Source of the DNA: Oleispirillum sp963678075
GTDB taxonomy: Bacteria; Pseudomonadota; Alphaproteobacteria; Rhodospirillales; Rhodospirillaceae
Reading direction: 5' to 3'
Assembly: GCA_963678075.2 (NCBI GenBank)
Contig: CAXXPK010000003.1
Location: 682,001 to 746,000, forward strand
Length of the DNA: 64,000 bases
In this document: piece by piece, positions 27,037 to 35,583 of the stretch
Layout of the letters: each line of letters opens with the position of its first letter
Numbering within the stretch: the stretch's first letter is position 1
The notes under the pieces: generated by a model
The model's input: the letters and a program-made list of their open reading frames with translations, nothing else
Told to the model about the DNA's origin: nothing
The model's database searches: none
Made by a program: the position numbers and the translations under genes

Positions 27037-29013
27037 ATGCGCCGCCTTGCCGCCGCCTTTGTCCTTGCCTTGCTGCCGACGTTTGGCGGCGTCGCGGCGT
27101 TCGCCGCCGACCGCGCGCCGTTGCTGATGGAGGGGAAAAAGACCCTCTACCAGCGGGTGCTGACCCGCCCCGGCGCGGTCCTGAAGCGCGAACCCGGCGC
27201 TGGGCCGGGCGCCAAGCAACCGGCCCTGACGCGATTTTACGTCTATGGCCGTAAGGCCGCGAACGGCGCCGAGTGGCTGGAGGTCGGGCTGACCGCCAAG
27301 GGCAAGACCGATGGCTGGTTGGCCGCCGACTTTACCTTGCCGTGGAAGCAGCAGTTGGCGCTGGCCTTCACCAATCCGGCGGGGCGCGATCGCGCCCTGC
27401 TGTTCCGCGCCCGATCCGATTTGATTCCGTTGTTGGAGGCGGACTCCCCGGCCAAGGCGGAGGCGCCGCTGCGCAAGACGGTGGAGGGCGGCAAGGCCGG
27501 TCCTCGGGTGATTTCCATCGAACCCGCCACCCATGTCGACATCACCAAGAAATTCTATTTGCTGCCGATCCTTTCCGCCGAGGAGACCTTTACCGGCGAC
27601 GGCCACCGCGTGCGCGTGCTGGAGGTCGCCTCCGTCTCCAAGCAGGACGAAGACGCCGCCAAGTCCCCGGCCAAACCCGCCGATGGCACCGCCGATTTGC
27701 GTAACTTCAGCGCGGCGGTGGTCTTCGTGATCGACAGCACGATGTCGATGGGGCCCTATATCGACCGCACCCGCGACGCGGTGCGCCGCGTCTATGAGCG
27801 CGTCGAAAAGGCCGGGTTGGCGGATCGCGTCAAGTTCGGGTTGGTTGCCTATCGCTCCAACCTCGATGCCGCGCCGAAGCTGGAATATGTCAGCCGCCTT
27901 TATGCCGATCCGACGACGGTGAAGGACGGCAAGGACTTTTTGGCCAAGGTCGCGGCGCTGAAACCCGCCACCGTCTCCACCCCCCGCTTTTCCGAGGATG
28001 CCTTCGCCGGGGTGATGCAGGCGCTGACCAAGATCAATTGGAATGCCTTTGGCGGGCGTTATGCGATCCTGATTTCCGATGCCGGCGCGCTAAAGGGCGG
28101 CGATCCGTTGTCGTCCACCAAGCTGGACGCCGAACAGGTCCGGCTGGAGGCGCAGCACCGTGGCGTCGCCCTTTACGCCCTGCACCTGAAAACTCCCGAA
28201 GGCGCCGCCAATCATGCCGAGGCCGAGGCCCAGTACACCGCGTTGTCCACCCATCCCCTGGTGCCGCGTCCGCTTTATTATGGGGTGCCGGTCGGCTCGG
28301 TCGAGGCCTTCGGCCAGATCGTGGACAGCTTAAGCGACGCCATCGTCGTCCAGGTCAACGCTGCCTATCGCGGCGAGGCGACGCCCGGCGCCGCCCGTAC
28401 CTCGGACCCCGCCTATCTGAAGGGCGGCGAAAAGGCCGAGGATCGCATCCGTCTGGATACCGCGATGCTGGGTCACGCCATGCAACTGGCCTATCTGGGC
28501 CGGGTCGAGGGGACCACCGCGCCGCCGTTGTTCCGCGCCTGGGTCGCCGACCGCGCCCTAGCGCAGCCGACGGTGCCGACCACCGAGGTGCGGGTGCTCC
28601 TGACCAAGAACCAGCTAAGCAATATGCAGCAGGTGCTGAAAGGCATCGCCGAGGCCGGGCAGGCGGCGCAGTTGTCCCCCACCGACTTCTTCGCGCGGAT
28701 GCGCTCGGTCGCCGCCACCCTGGGCCGTGACCCCAACGCGGTCAACGCCCCCAAGGCGGCGAAGCTGGCCGATCTGGGCCTGTTGGGCGAATACCTGGAC
28801 GGCCTGCCCTATCGCAGCAAGGTGCTCGACCTCGATCAGGAAATCTGGTCCAGTTGGTCGATCGCGCAGCAACAGGCCTTCCTGGACGAGGTCAACCGCA
28901 AGCTCCGCCTCTATCAGATAGTCCACGACGACGTCGATCGCTGGGTCGCCCTGGATACCGGCGCCGACCCTGGCGAGGCGGTCTGCGCCCTGCCGCTCGA
29001 TGCCCTGCCATGA
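27037..29013 (+). CDS. Secreted VWA protein equal to the periplasmic part of PpkA, without kinase
   Basis: This 658-residue protein has a Sec signal peptide (MRRLAAAFVLALLPTFGGVA, cleavage near 24), an SH3-like segment (KTLYQRVLTRPGAVLK to LALAFTNPAGRDRALLF), and a VWA domain with the metal motif DSTMS at 233-237. The N-terminal pattern matches the region after the transmembrane helix in the T6SS kinase PpkA as I remember it. Here the Ser/Thr kinase and membrane helix are absent and replaced by a signal peptide. The neighbouring tagT/S/R/Q-like genes support the link. It would act in the periplasm as a sensor or scaffold (inference). Confidence 0.7.
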   Translation: MRRLAAAFVLALLPTFGGVAAFAADRAPLLMEGKKTLYQRVLTRPGAVLKREPGAGPGAKQPALTRFYVYGRKAANGAEWLEVGLTAKGKTDGWLAADFTLPWKQQLALAFTNPAGRDRALLFRARSDLIPLLEADSPAKAEAPLRKTVEGGKAGPRVISIEPATHVDITKKFYLLPILSAEETFTGDGHRVRVLEVASVSKQDEDAAKSPAKPADGTADLRNFSAAVVFVIDSTMSMGPYIDRTRDAVRRVYERVEKAGLADRVKFGLVAYRSNLDAAPKLEYVSRLYADPTTVKDGKDFLAKVAALKPATVSTPRFSEDAFAGVMQALTKINWNAFGGRYAILISDAGALKGGDPLSSTKLDAEQVRLEAQHRGVALYALHLKTPEGAANHAEAEAQYTALSTHPLVPRPLYYGVPVGSVEAFGQIVDSLSDAIVVQVNAAYRGEATPGAARTSDPAYLKGGEKAEDRIRLDTAMLGHAMQLAYLGRVEGTTAPPLFRAWVADRALAQPTVPTTEVRVLLTKNQLSNMQQVLKGIAEAGQAAQLSPTDFFARMRSVAATLGRDPNAVNAPKAAKLADLGLLGEYLDGLPYRSKVLDLDQEIWSSWSIAQQQAFLDEVNRKLRLYQIVHDDVDRWVALDTGADPGEAVCALPLDALP

Positions 29014-29035
29014 TCGCGCGCCGCGACGAAGGGTC

Positions 29036-29201
29036 GTGGGCTCCGCCCACCCCCGCCGGGGTCGCGGACCCCGGACCCCCTTTGTTTTTCCGCGAAGCGG
29101 AGACAGTCATCGTGGGGCAGGGTGATGGCGCTTCGCGCGAAAAGAAAAAACATATGGGTTCCAAGGGCCCAAGGCCCTTGGCGGGGGTGGGCGGAGCCCA
29201 C
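29036..29201. repeat. Intergenic inverted-repeat element, copy 1
   Basis: Perfect 22-base inverted arms (29036-29057 and 29180-29201, core GTGGGCTCCGCCCACC) enclose about 120 bases containing further symmetry, such as CCAAGGGCC-CAA-GGCCCTTGG at 29161-29181. It fills most of the 211-base gap between the VWA gene and the ABC ATPase gene. The RNA would fold strongly and could attenuate or stabilise the message. A related copy lies at 31168-31340, which suggests a dispersed repeat family. Confidence 0.75.
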
Positions 29202-29224
29202 GGGGTCCTTACGGAGCGGCGGCG

Positions 29225-29938
29225 ATGACGGCGGTGCCCTTGCTGAATTTGTCCAGGGTGCGGTGTCGGCGCGGCGGCGCGGACGGTTTCGTTCTGGAGA
29301 TTCCGGCGTTTTTCCTGGCTTCCGGCGCGGCGGCGGCGATCACCGGCCCCAGCGGCAGCGGCAAGAGCACGGCGCTGGACCTGCTGGGTTTGGTGCTGCG
29401 GCCCGAGGCGGCGGGGGGCTTCGTCCTCGATGGCTTGGACGCGGCGGCGGCGTGGCGGGCGGGGGATGCCGACCGACTGGCGAAACGGCGGGCGCGGAGC
29501 ATCGGCTATATTTTGCAGACCGGCGGCTTGCTGCCTTTCCTGACCGTGCGCGACAACATCGGTTTGTCGCCCGCGCTGTTGGGAGGGGCGCCGGATCGCG
29601 GCCATCGTGATCGTCTGGTGGAGACCCTGGGACTGGCGCCGCATCTGGCGAAGATGCCCGCGCAGTTGTCGATCGGCGAGCGTCAGCGCGCCGCCATCGC
29701 CCGCGCCCTGGCCCATCGTCCGGCGCTGTTGCTGGCGGACGAACCGACCGCATCGCTGGACCCGGTGAACGCGGCGGCGGTGCTGGATTTGCTGCTCTCC
29801 CTGGTGAAAAGCCTGGGGGTCGCCCTGGTTCTGGTCAGTCACGATTGGGGGCGGGTCGCCGAATTGGGGATCGCCCGCTACGCCACCCAGGCGGTGGCGG
29901 GCGGTGGGCGCCTGGTCGCGGCGGAGGACGCGTCATGA
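29225..29938 (+). CDS. ABC transporter ATPase, TagT/LolD-like
   Basis: This 237-residue ABC ATPase has Walker A GPSGSGKSTALDLLG, a Q-loop in SIGYILQTGGLLPFLTVRDN, signature LSIGERQRAAIARALA, Walker B LLLADEPT and the H-loop LVSHDW. The signature reads LSIGE rather than LSGGQ. The size and the pairing with an FtsX/MacB-type permease resemble LolD and TagT, the ATPase of the T6SS threonine-phosphorylation pathway. The stop overlaps the permease start as ATGA. Such systems usually do mechanical work across the envelope rather than import. Confidence 0.8.
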   Translation: MTAVPLLNLSRVRCRRGGADGFVLEIPAFFLASGAAAAITGPSGSGKSTALDLLGLVLRPEAAGGFVLDGLDAAAAWRAGDADRLAKRRARSIGYILQTGGLLPFLTVRDNIGLSPALLGGAPDRGHRDRLVETLGLAPHLAKMPAQLSIGERQRAAIARALAHRPALLLADEPTASLDPVNAAAVLDLLLSLVKSLGVALVLVSHDWGRVAELGIARYATQAVAGGGRLVAAEDAS

Positions 29939-31146
29939 GCGGCTTGCGCGACAGATCCCTGGCGGCGCGGTTGGCGGTCGCCGACTTTCGGTTCGAGGCG
30001 CGGGTTTCTGCCTGTTTGGTGCTGGCCCTGGCGGCGGTGATGACGCCGCTGCTGGTGTTGTTCGGGCTGAAATCGGGGATGGTGCAGACCCTGCAACAGC
30101 GCCTGCTGGCCGATCCTCACAATTTGGAAATCGTCGTGGTCGGCAGCTATCGTTTGACCCCGGAGTGGATCGCGGCGCTGACGCGGCGGCCCGAGGTCGG
30201 TTTCGCGGTGCCGCGTTCGCGGTCGTTGTCGGCGACCATCGACGTGCGGGCGGGGGACGACAAGGCCTTCCCCGGCCTGGAAATGGTTCCCAGCGGGCCG
30301 CGCGATCCCTTGCTGCCGCCGGGCGTCGTCGCGCCCTCCGGACAGGGGGCGTTGCTGTCGGCGGTGGCCGCGTTGCGCCTGGGCGTGGCGGTGGGGGACG
30401 CCCTGACCGCGCAGGTGACCCGCACCGTGGGCGGCGAAACTCAGGCGGCGCGCTTCGCCCTGACCGTTTCCGGTATCGTGCCGGAGGTCGCCTTCGCCCG
30501 TGCCGCCGCCTTTGTCGCGCCCGATCTGCTGATGCGGGCCGAGGATTTCCGCGACGGACATGCCGCCCTGGGGGCGGGCGGCGAACCGCGCGGCGCGGTG
30601 CCGCGCCTGTATGCCGGGGTGCGTCTGTATGCCCGCGATCTCGACGCGGTGGCGCCGTTGGCCCAGGTTCTGCGGGCCGACGGAATGGAAGTCCGAACCC
30701 GGGCCGCCGAAATCGAGGGCGTGCGCGCCATCGATCGCGTGCTCTCCCTGATCGTTCTGGTGCTGGTGGCGATCGGCGCGTCGGGATTTCTGTTGTCGCT
30801 GGGGGCCAGCCTGTGGGCCAACGTCGAACGCAAGCGCCGCGATCTGGCGCTGTTGCGGTTGATCGGCTTTTCCGGCGGCGCGGCGGCGCTGTTCCCGGCG
30901 GTGCAGGCGCTGTTGGTGGCGGCTTCCGGCAGTTTGCTGTCGGGGGGCGTCTATCTGGCCGTCGCCTGGGGGTTCGACGTGGCGTTGGGCGCCAACCTGG
31001 GGGCCAATGAATTCGTTTGCCGCCTGCCGCCCGGCGATTATCTGCTGGCGGTGGCGGCGACCCTGATCGCCGCCCTGGCCGCCGCGACGATCGCCGGTCG
31101 CCGTGCGGCCAAGGTGGACCCGGCGGAGGGATTGCGCGATGTGTGA
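29935..31146 (+). CDS. ABC transporter permease, TagS/LolE-like (FtsX family)
   Basis: This 403-residue permease has four transmembrane helices in the FtsX/MacB arrangement: one near the N-terminus (about 24-46), a large periplasmic domain of about 230 residues, and three near the C-terminus (around 290-312, 335-357 and 375-397). It starts at ATG 29935 (MSGLRDRSLAARLAVADFRF). It would work with the overlapping ATPase gene. The TagS assignment rests on topology and neighbours, not on a unique motif. Confidence 0.75.
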   Translation: MSGLRDRSLAARLAVADFRFEARVSACLVLALAAVMTPLLVLFGLKSGMVQTLQQRLLADPHNLEIVVVGSYRLTPEWIAALTRRPEVGFAVPRSRSLSATIDVRAGDDKAFPGLEMVPSGPRDPLLPPGVVAPSGQGALLSAVAALRLGVAVGDALTAQVTRTVGGETQAARFALTVSGIVPEVAFARAAAFVAPDLLMRAEDFRDGHAALGAGGEPRGAVPRLYAGVRLYARDLDAVAPLAQVLRADGMEVRTRAAEIEGVRAIDRVLSLIVLVLVAIGASGFLLSLGASLWANVERKRRDLALLRLIGFSGGAAALFPAVQALLVAASGSLLSGGVYLAVAWGFDVALGANLGANEFVCRLPPGDYLLAVAATLIAALAAATIAGRRAAKVDPAEGLRDV

Positions 31147-31167
31147 GGGGATGGAAGAAACAGATGC

Positions 31168-31340
31168 GGGCTCCGCCCGCGCCCGCTGGGGCCTGAAGGC
31201 CCCAGACCCCCATTCGTCTTGGTTTTCGCGCGAAGCGCCATCCGGCCATCGTGTCCACGCGATGAATAATTGCCGCTGCGCGGCGAAAAACCGGAATGGG
31301 GTTCGGGGTCCGCGACCCCGGTGGGTCCAGGGCGGAGCCC
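31168..31340. repeat. Intergenic inverted-repeat element, copy 2, overlapping the next gene's start
   Basis: Arms GGGCTCCGCCC (31168-31178) and GGGCGGAGCCC (31330-31340) are perfect inverted repeats. The interior resembles copy 1 (a CCAGACCCCC/GGACCCCC stretch, a T-run, CGCGAAGCG). Unlike copy 1, its right half overlaps the coding start of the following FGE-like gene, whose only good in-frame ATG (31262) lies inside the element. Confidence 0.65.
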
Positions 31341-32854
31341 TGACCTTGTTTCTGTGTCTTTTCTCCATCTCCGCCTTCGCCGATTGGGATGCGAAGCTGT
31401 TCAATCCGAAGCCGCTGGATGGCGATGTGGTGCTGCCGATGCCCTGCGGCGGCGCGATGGCGTTCCGCAAGGTGGCGGTTCCCGCCGATGGGGTTCTGGG
31501 TGACCGCGCGGTCACCCTGGGCAATGGTTCGGCGGATCGCGGCTATGCCGAGGGACCGCGCCGCGCCTGGATCGCGGGCAGTTTCGCGGGCGGCAAATCG
31601 GAACGGTATTTCCTGACCGCGAAGTACGAGGTAAGCACGCTGCAATATCAGGCGGTGATGGACGATGCCTGTCCGAAACCGGGGCTGGCGGGGCGGTTGG
31701 CGCGGGGTGGGGTGTCGTGGTTCGACGCGGTGGCCTTCGCCGAGCGGTACTCCGTCTGGCTGCGCAAGAACGCCGCAAAGGCGTTGCCGAAGAATGGCGA
31801 CGAGGCGGGGTTCGTGCGCCTGCCGACCGAAACCGAATGGGAATACGCGGCACGCGGCGGCGCGGCGGTGGCGGAGGCCGACTTCAACGAGGCGCGCTTT
31901 CCGATGCCGCAGGGATTGGGCGGGTATGCCTGGTTCGCGGGGACGCAGTCGGCCAATGGCAAGCCAAAATTGACCGGTCTGTTGCAGCCCAATCCTCTGG
32001 GTTTGTTCGACATTCTTGGGAATCTGGATGAAATCGCGTTGGAGCCGTTCCACCTGAATAAGCTGGGGCGCGCCCACGGCGCGGCGGGCGGTTTCGTGGT
32101 GCGGGGCGGCAACTATCTGACGGCGGTGGAGGATATCCGGTCGTCGGCGCGGGCCGAGGTTCCCTTTTTCGACGATGCCGGGCCGCGCCACGCCAAAAGT
32201 ACCGGATTCCGTGTTGTCGTCGCGGCGCCGGTGTTGGGCTCGGCGGCGCAGTTGCAGGCGGCGCGCGCGGCCTGGGGCAAGTTGGGTATGGCCTCGGCCA
32301 CCGATGCGGGCCTTGGCAAGAAGGCAGAGGACCCGCTGGTCGAGTTGATGCAGCTTGTGAAGGCGGCGCCGACACCCGAATTGAAATCCAGGTTGGAACA
32401 GTTGCAGTCGGCGTTGCGCGGCAATATCGCGGAGCGCGACGAACAGCGCGATCGCGCCGCCAAGACCGCGCTGCGGATGGGGGCATTTCTGGGCCGCAAG
32501 CTCAAGGATGATGGGCTGGCGGTGGATGTCCTGGCGAAGATGGTCGAGGCGCAGCGGGCGCGCGATCCGAACGGCGAGCGCACCAAGTCCTATGCGGCGT
32601 CGTTGAAGGACGACCAACTGGCGATGGACGACAATTTGCGGTACTACGCGGATACCGTGATCCGCACCGCCGAAGACTATGGCGAGGAGACCTTGACGCG
32701 GCAGAAAGACCTGTTATCGGTGGAGCTGAAGAACCTGGGGCTGGAGAGTCTGGTCCCCTATGTGACGCTTCACCTGGGGCACGTCCTGACCTATCGTAAG
32801 GACAGCCGGGTCAGTCGCGGCAAATGGCTGGACGACTGGAAGGGTGCGCGCTAG
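31262..32854 (+). CDS. Secreted FGE-sulfatase-fold protein, TagR-like, with C-terminal helical extension
   Basis: This 530-residue protein starts at ATG 31262, with a long n-region and then a signal peptide core GGALTLFLCLFSISAFA cleaved near residue 40. Residues 75-320 are an SUMF1/FGE-type domain: VSWFDAVAFAERYSVWLRK, GFVRLPTETEWEYAARGGAA, GLFDILGNLDEIALEPF and VVRGGNYLTAVEDIRSSARA. The catalytic Cys pair of true formylglycine-generating enzymes is absent, so it is a binding or regulatory module, as in T6SS TagR. The last 200 residues are mostly helical. It probably contacts the periplasmic VWA protein (inference from TagR-PpkA). Confidence 0.75.
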   Translation: MNNCRCAAKNRNGVRGPRPRWVQGGALTLFLCLFSISAFADWDAKLFNPKPLDGDVVLPMPCGGAMAFRKVAVPADGVLGDRAVTLGNGSADRGYAEGPRRAWIAGSFAGGKSERYFLTAKYEVSTLQYQAVMDDACPKPGLAGRLARGGVSWFDAVAFAERYSVWLRKNAAKALPKNGDEAGFVRLPTETEWEYAARGGAAVAEADFNEARFPMPQGLGGYAWFAGTQSANGKPKLTGLLQPNPLGLFDILGNLDEIALEPFHLNKLGRAHGAAGGFVVRGGNYLTAVEDIRSSARAEVPFFDDAGPRHAKSTGFRVVVAAPVLGSAAQLQAARAAWGKLGMASATDAGLGKKAEDPLVELMQLVKAAPTPELKSRLEQLQSALRGNIAERDEQRDRAAKTALRMGAFLGRKLKDDGLAVDVLAKMVEAQRARDPNGERTKSYAASLKDDQLAMDDNLRYYADTVIRTAEDYGEETLTRQKDLLSVELKNLGLESLVPYVTLHLGHVLTYRKDSRVSRGKWLDDWKGAR

Positions 32855-32871
32855 GCGCGATAACGGGGGCA

Positions 32872-33573
32872 ATGATGGCGAAGACCGGATTCAGAATGGC
32901 GGCGCTGGCGCTGGCGCTGGCGCTGGGGGCTTGTACCACCACCAACAACGAGAATTTGTCGCCCGCCGAAAAGAAGATGCGCGAGCAGGCCGACACCTTC
33001 AATCAGACGATGGCGGAAGGCGCGTTGGTCGGGTGTCTCGCCGGGACGATCATCGGAGCCCTGGCTTCCAACCGGCACCACGGTTCGGGCGCCGCGATCG
33101 GCTGCGGCGCGGGCGCGGCGGTGGGCGGCGCGGCGGGCTACGCGGTGGCTAGCAAGCAGGAAAGCTATGCCAACGAGGAAGCGCGTCTGAACGCCAAGAC
33201 CGCCGAGGTCAAGGCAGACAACCAGCGCCTCGCCGGTTTGATCGATACCAGCCGTACGGTGATCGCCAGTGACAAGGCGGAAATCGAGTCCCTGGACAAG
33301 AAGATCGCGGCGGGCAAGATCACCGCCGAAAAGGCGAAGGTCGAAATCGCCAAGGTCGATGACAACATCAAGTACCTGACGCAGACCGTCGCCAGCCTGA
33401 AGAAGCGGCAAGAGGAATACCAGCTGGCCCGCGATCAGTCGGCGAAAGAGGCCGGGCCGCGCGCCACGGCCTCGATGGATGCGGAGATCGGCACCCTGAA
33501 GACCCAGATCGCCACGCTGGAAAAGGACCTGGACGGCCTGATGGCGCGGCGCAAGATTTCCCGCGTCGGATAA
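32872..33573 (+). CDS. Glycine-zipper coiled-coil lipoprotein, TagQ-like
   Basis: This 233-residue lipoprotein starts at ATG 32872 or 32875. The signal peptide ends in the lipobox LGAC (Cys21). Residues 45-95 are a Gly/Ala-rich zipper (LVGCLAGTIIGALASNRHHG, CGAGAAVGGAAGYAVAS), and residues 95-230 form a long coiled coil. It follows the FGE-like gene after 17 bases. Its position matches the outer-membrane lipoprotein TagQ in T6SS phosphorylation loci, although sequence similarity cannot be judged here. Confidence 0.65.
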   Translation: MMAKTGFRMAALALALALGACTTTNNENLSPAEKKMREQADTFNQTMAEGALVGCLAGTIIGALASNRHHGSGAAIGCGAGAAVGGAAGYAVASKQESYANEEARLNAKTAEVKADNQRLAGLIDTSRTVIASDKAEIESLDKKIAAGKITAEKAKVEIAKVDDNIKYLTQTVASLKKRQEEYQLARDQSAKEAGPRATASMDAEIGTLKTQIATLEKDLDGLMARRKISRVG

Positions 33574-33585
33574 GGAGAACGCAAC

Positions 33586-34071
33586 GTGAAGGCATGGGCA
33601 TGGGGTACGGCGGCGGTCGCGGCGCTGGCTTTGGGCGGCTGCCAGACCAATCAGGATCCGGCGCAGGGGGGGGTTTTCTCCGGCGTCGTCAACATGACCG
33701 ACGGGGCCTACGACAAGCGGCAGCAGAATCGCAAGCAAACCCTGGAAAACGAGCAGGATGCCAATCAGCAGAAGCAGCGGGAACTGGAGCGCACCAATGC
33801 CCAGCGCGACGCGGTGGCCGCACAGCGGGTTCAGGCGGAAAAGCGCTACGCCGTGTTGAGCGCCGAGGTCAAGGCCCTGAAGGCGCGATTGGCCAAGACC
33901 AAGGGGCAGTGCGCCGATTTGCAGCACGAAGCCGATGCCCTGCAATCCAAGATCGACATGCTGAAGGCGGACTCCTTTACCCCCGACGCCGAAAGGGCGG
34001 CGCGGTTGGAGGCGTTGTGCAAGGAAAAGGCCGCCCTGGAAAACCAGATCGACACCGCGATCGGGAAGTAG
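33586..34071 (+). CDS. Small coiled-coil lipoprotein
   Basis: This 161-residue lipoprotein starts at GTG 33586, nine bases after AAGGAG. The lipobox LGGC gives lipid-modified Cys19. Residues 45-160 form one long Gln/Glu/Lys/Arg-rich coiled coil, with a single Cys (GQCADLQHEADALQSK) in the middle and another near the end. It is the last gene of the Srf-Tag row and runs towards the convergent protease gene with only seven bases between them. No specific family is recognised. Confidence 0.65.
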   Translation: MKAWAWGTAAVAALALGGCQTNQDPAQGGVFSGVVNMTDGAYDKRQQNRKQTLENEQDANQQKQRELERTNAQRDAVAAQRVQAEKRYAVLSAEVKALKARLAKTKGQCADLQHEADALQSKIDMLKADSFTPDAERAARLEALCKEKAALENQIDTAIGK

Positions 34072-34078
34072 AGCGGGA

Positions 34079-34981
34079 TCAGCGGCAGGGAGCGTTGCGC
34101 ACGGTCGGCGAAACTCCGCGTTCCTTGATGAAGCGCACCACGTCGTCGCTGGCGATGGCGTATCCGGCGTGGCTGGCCTGATCCACCGCCACCCGGATGA
34201 AGGTGTTGACGCCGATCACCCGACCGCAGGCATCGACCAACGGGCCGCCGCTGTTCCCCGCCGAAATCGCCGCGCCGTGGGCGATGGTCGGCAGACTGCT
34301 ATTGCGGTTCTGCACCGCCATGATGCTGCCCTGCGACAGGATCAGGTCGGGCATTCCGGTCGGGGTGCCGCGCAGCAGGCGCTGGAAGTGGATATCGTTT
34401 TCAATCAACAGGCCGGGAAATCCGGCGGCGATCACCGGTTGCAATTCGGTCGCGGTGGTGGACAGCGGCAGGGTGGCGCTGGCGGTCGCCCCTTGCAGCC
34501 GCAGCAAGGCATAGTCGCGCCCCTGCAACCCGGCTCTCTTGACCTGGGCCAGGATGGTGGCGCAGCGCACCCCGATATCGGGGCCGAGAACCAGGACTTC
34601 GCCGTTTTGAGCGCCTTCGATCACATGGGCGTTGGTGAACAGGGTGTCGGGGGTGATGAAGAACCCCGATCCGCTGCCTTGCTTGGTCAACACCAGAGCC
34701 ACCGCCCGTTTCAGGTGAGCGACCAGTTCGTCGCGCGGTACCACGGCGTCGGTGGCGGCGGGGGATTGCGCCGCCGCGACGGGCTTTGCCCCGTCGGCGG
34801 CGACGGGCTCGGCTAGAACGGCGCGGGCCGCCGCCGGATCGGCGCAGACATCCCCGGCCAACACGGTTTGCAGACGATCCAGGCGGGATTGCAGGGCGGC
34901 GCGCTCCGCCGCCGGGTCGGCGGCGTGCACCGGCGTCGTCAGGGCCAGCAGACACAAGGCGGGAAGGAAAAAACGCTTCAT
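34079..34981 (-). CDS. Secreted trypsin-like serine protease
   Basis: This 300-residue periplasmic protease has a Sec signal peptide (MKRFFLPALCLLALTTPVHA), a helical N-terminal segment (25-60), a low-complexity Ala/Pro linker and an S1/DegP-like protease domain. The catalytic triad is visible: His119 in LFTNAHVIEGA, Asp156 in GRDYALLRL and Ser244 in SAGNSGGPLVDACG. No PDZ domain follows. It is transcribed towards the Srf-Tag row and may serve the same envelope compartment, but co-function is only inferred from position. Confidence 0.85.
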   Translation of the reverse strand: MKRFFLPALCLLALTTPVHAADPAAERAALQSRLDRLQTVLAGDVCADPAAARAVLAEPVAADGAKPVAAAQSPAATDAVVPRDELVAHLKRAVALVLTKQGSGSGFFITPDTLFTNAHVIEGAQNGEVLVLGPDIGVRCATILAQVKRAGLQGRDYALLRLQGATASATLPLSTTATELQPVIAAGFPGLLIENDIHFQRLLRGTPTGMPDLILSQGSIMAVQNRNSSLPTIAHGAAISAGNSGGPLVDACGRVIGVNTFIRVAVDQASHAGYAIASDDVVRFIKERGVSPTVRNAPCR

Positions 34982-35072
34982 CGGGGGAAAACGCCGGGTT
35001 GAGGCGCGGCGCGCTTCGCCGCAGACCGGATGATAGCCCGGAGCGCCGTCCTCCCCAAGATTTTTCCGGCGG

Positions 35073-35513
35073 TCAGACCGCCGTCACCGCTTCCTTACGG
35101 ATTGCCACGAACAATTGTTGCAGCGGCAGGATCCGGGCCGACAGATCGCGGGCGGCGCGGGCTTCGTCTTCCGACACCCCCAGGGCGAAGAAGGTTTCGG
35201 CGGGGGTATAGACGGCCATTCCCAGTTCGCGGGCGATCTCCGCCGACAGCATCAGCGCCTTGGCCGACAGCGCGCCGGTCAGTGCGATCGGGCCGGTTTG
35301 CACCGGGGCGGACAGATCCTCGGGCCGGTGTTCCGCGCGGATGTCGCCGTTCTCCAGGCCAGAATCGCCAATCCGCGCCACCGGCCAACCATGGGCGCGT
35401 CAATGGGCCAACAGGATGGCGGTTTGATCCATCGCGGCGGAGGCCCAGGGACGCGGCGGGCCTGCCTTGGGGTCGGACTTTGGCGTCATCACGATCAGGG
35501 TCGGCGCGGTCAT
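35073..35513 (-). pseudogene. Small isochorismatase-like protein with an in-frame stop
   Basis: The frame starts at ATG 35511-35513 (MTAPTLIVMTPKSDPKAGPP) and reads to 35073 except for a TGA at 35400-35402, between ILLAH and RAHGWPVARIGD. The sequence on both sides continues in the same frame with the same codon bias, so a sense codon was probably lost. The segment TGPIALTGALSAKALMLSAE vaguely resembles the second half of isochorismatase-like hydrolases, but catalytic residues are not evident. The family call is weak. Confidence 0.4.
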
Positions 35514-35583
35514 GGTCCCCTCCATCGGGTGCGGATGCTATCCCATGAATACGGACGACCGCGCCGAACACTGACGCGTTTTT

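Noticed and set aside
17429..34071. Type VI secretion system locus
   Set aside because: No TssB/C, Hcp, VgrG, ClpV, TssJ/L/M or baseplate genes are found; only the accessory Tag/PpkA-like proteins are present.
35400..35402. Selenocysteine codon
   Set aside because: No catalytic context, no recognisable selenoprotein family and no convincing downstream stem-loop; a nonsense mutation is simpler.
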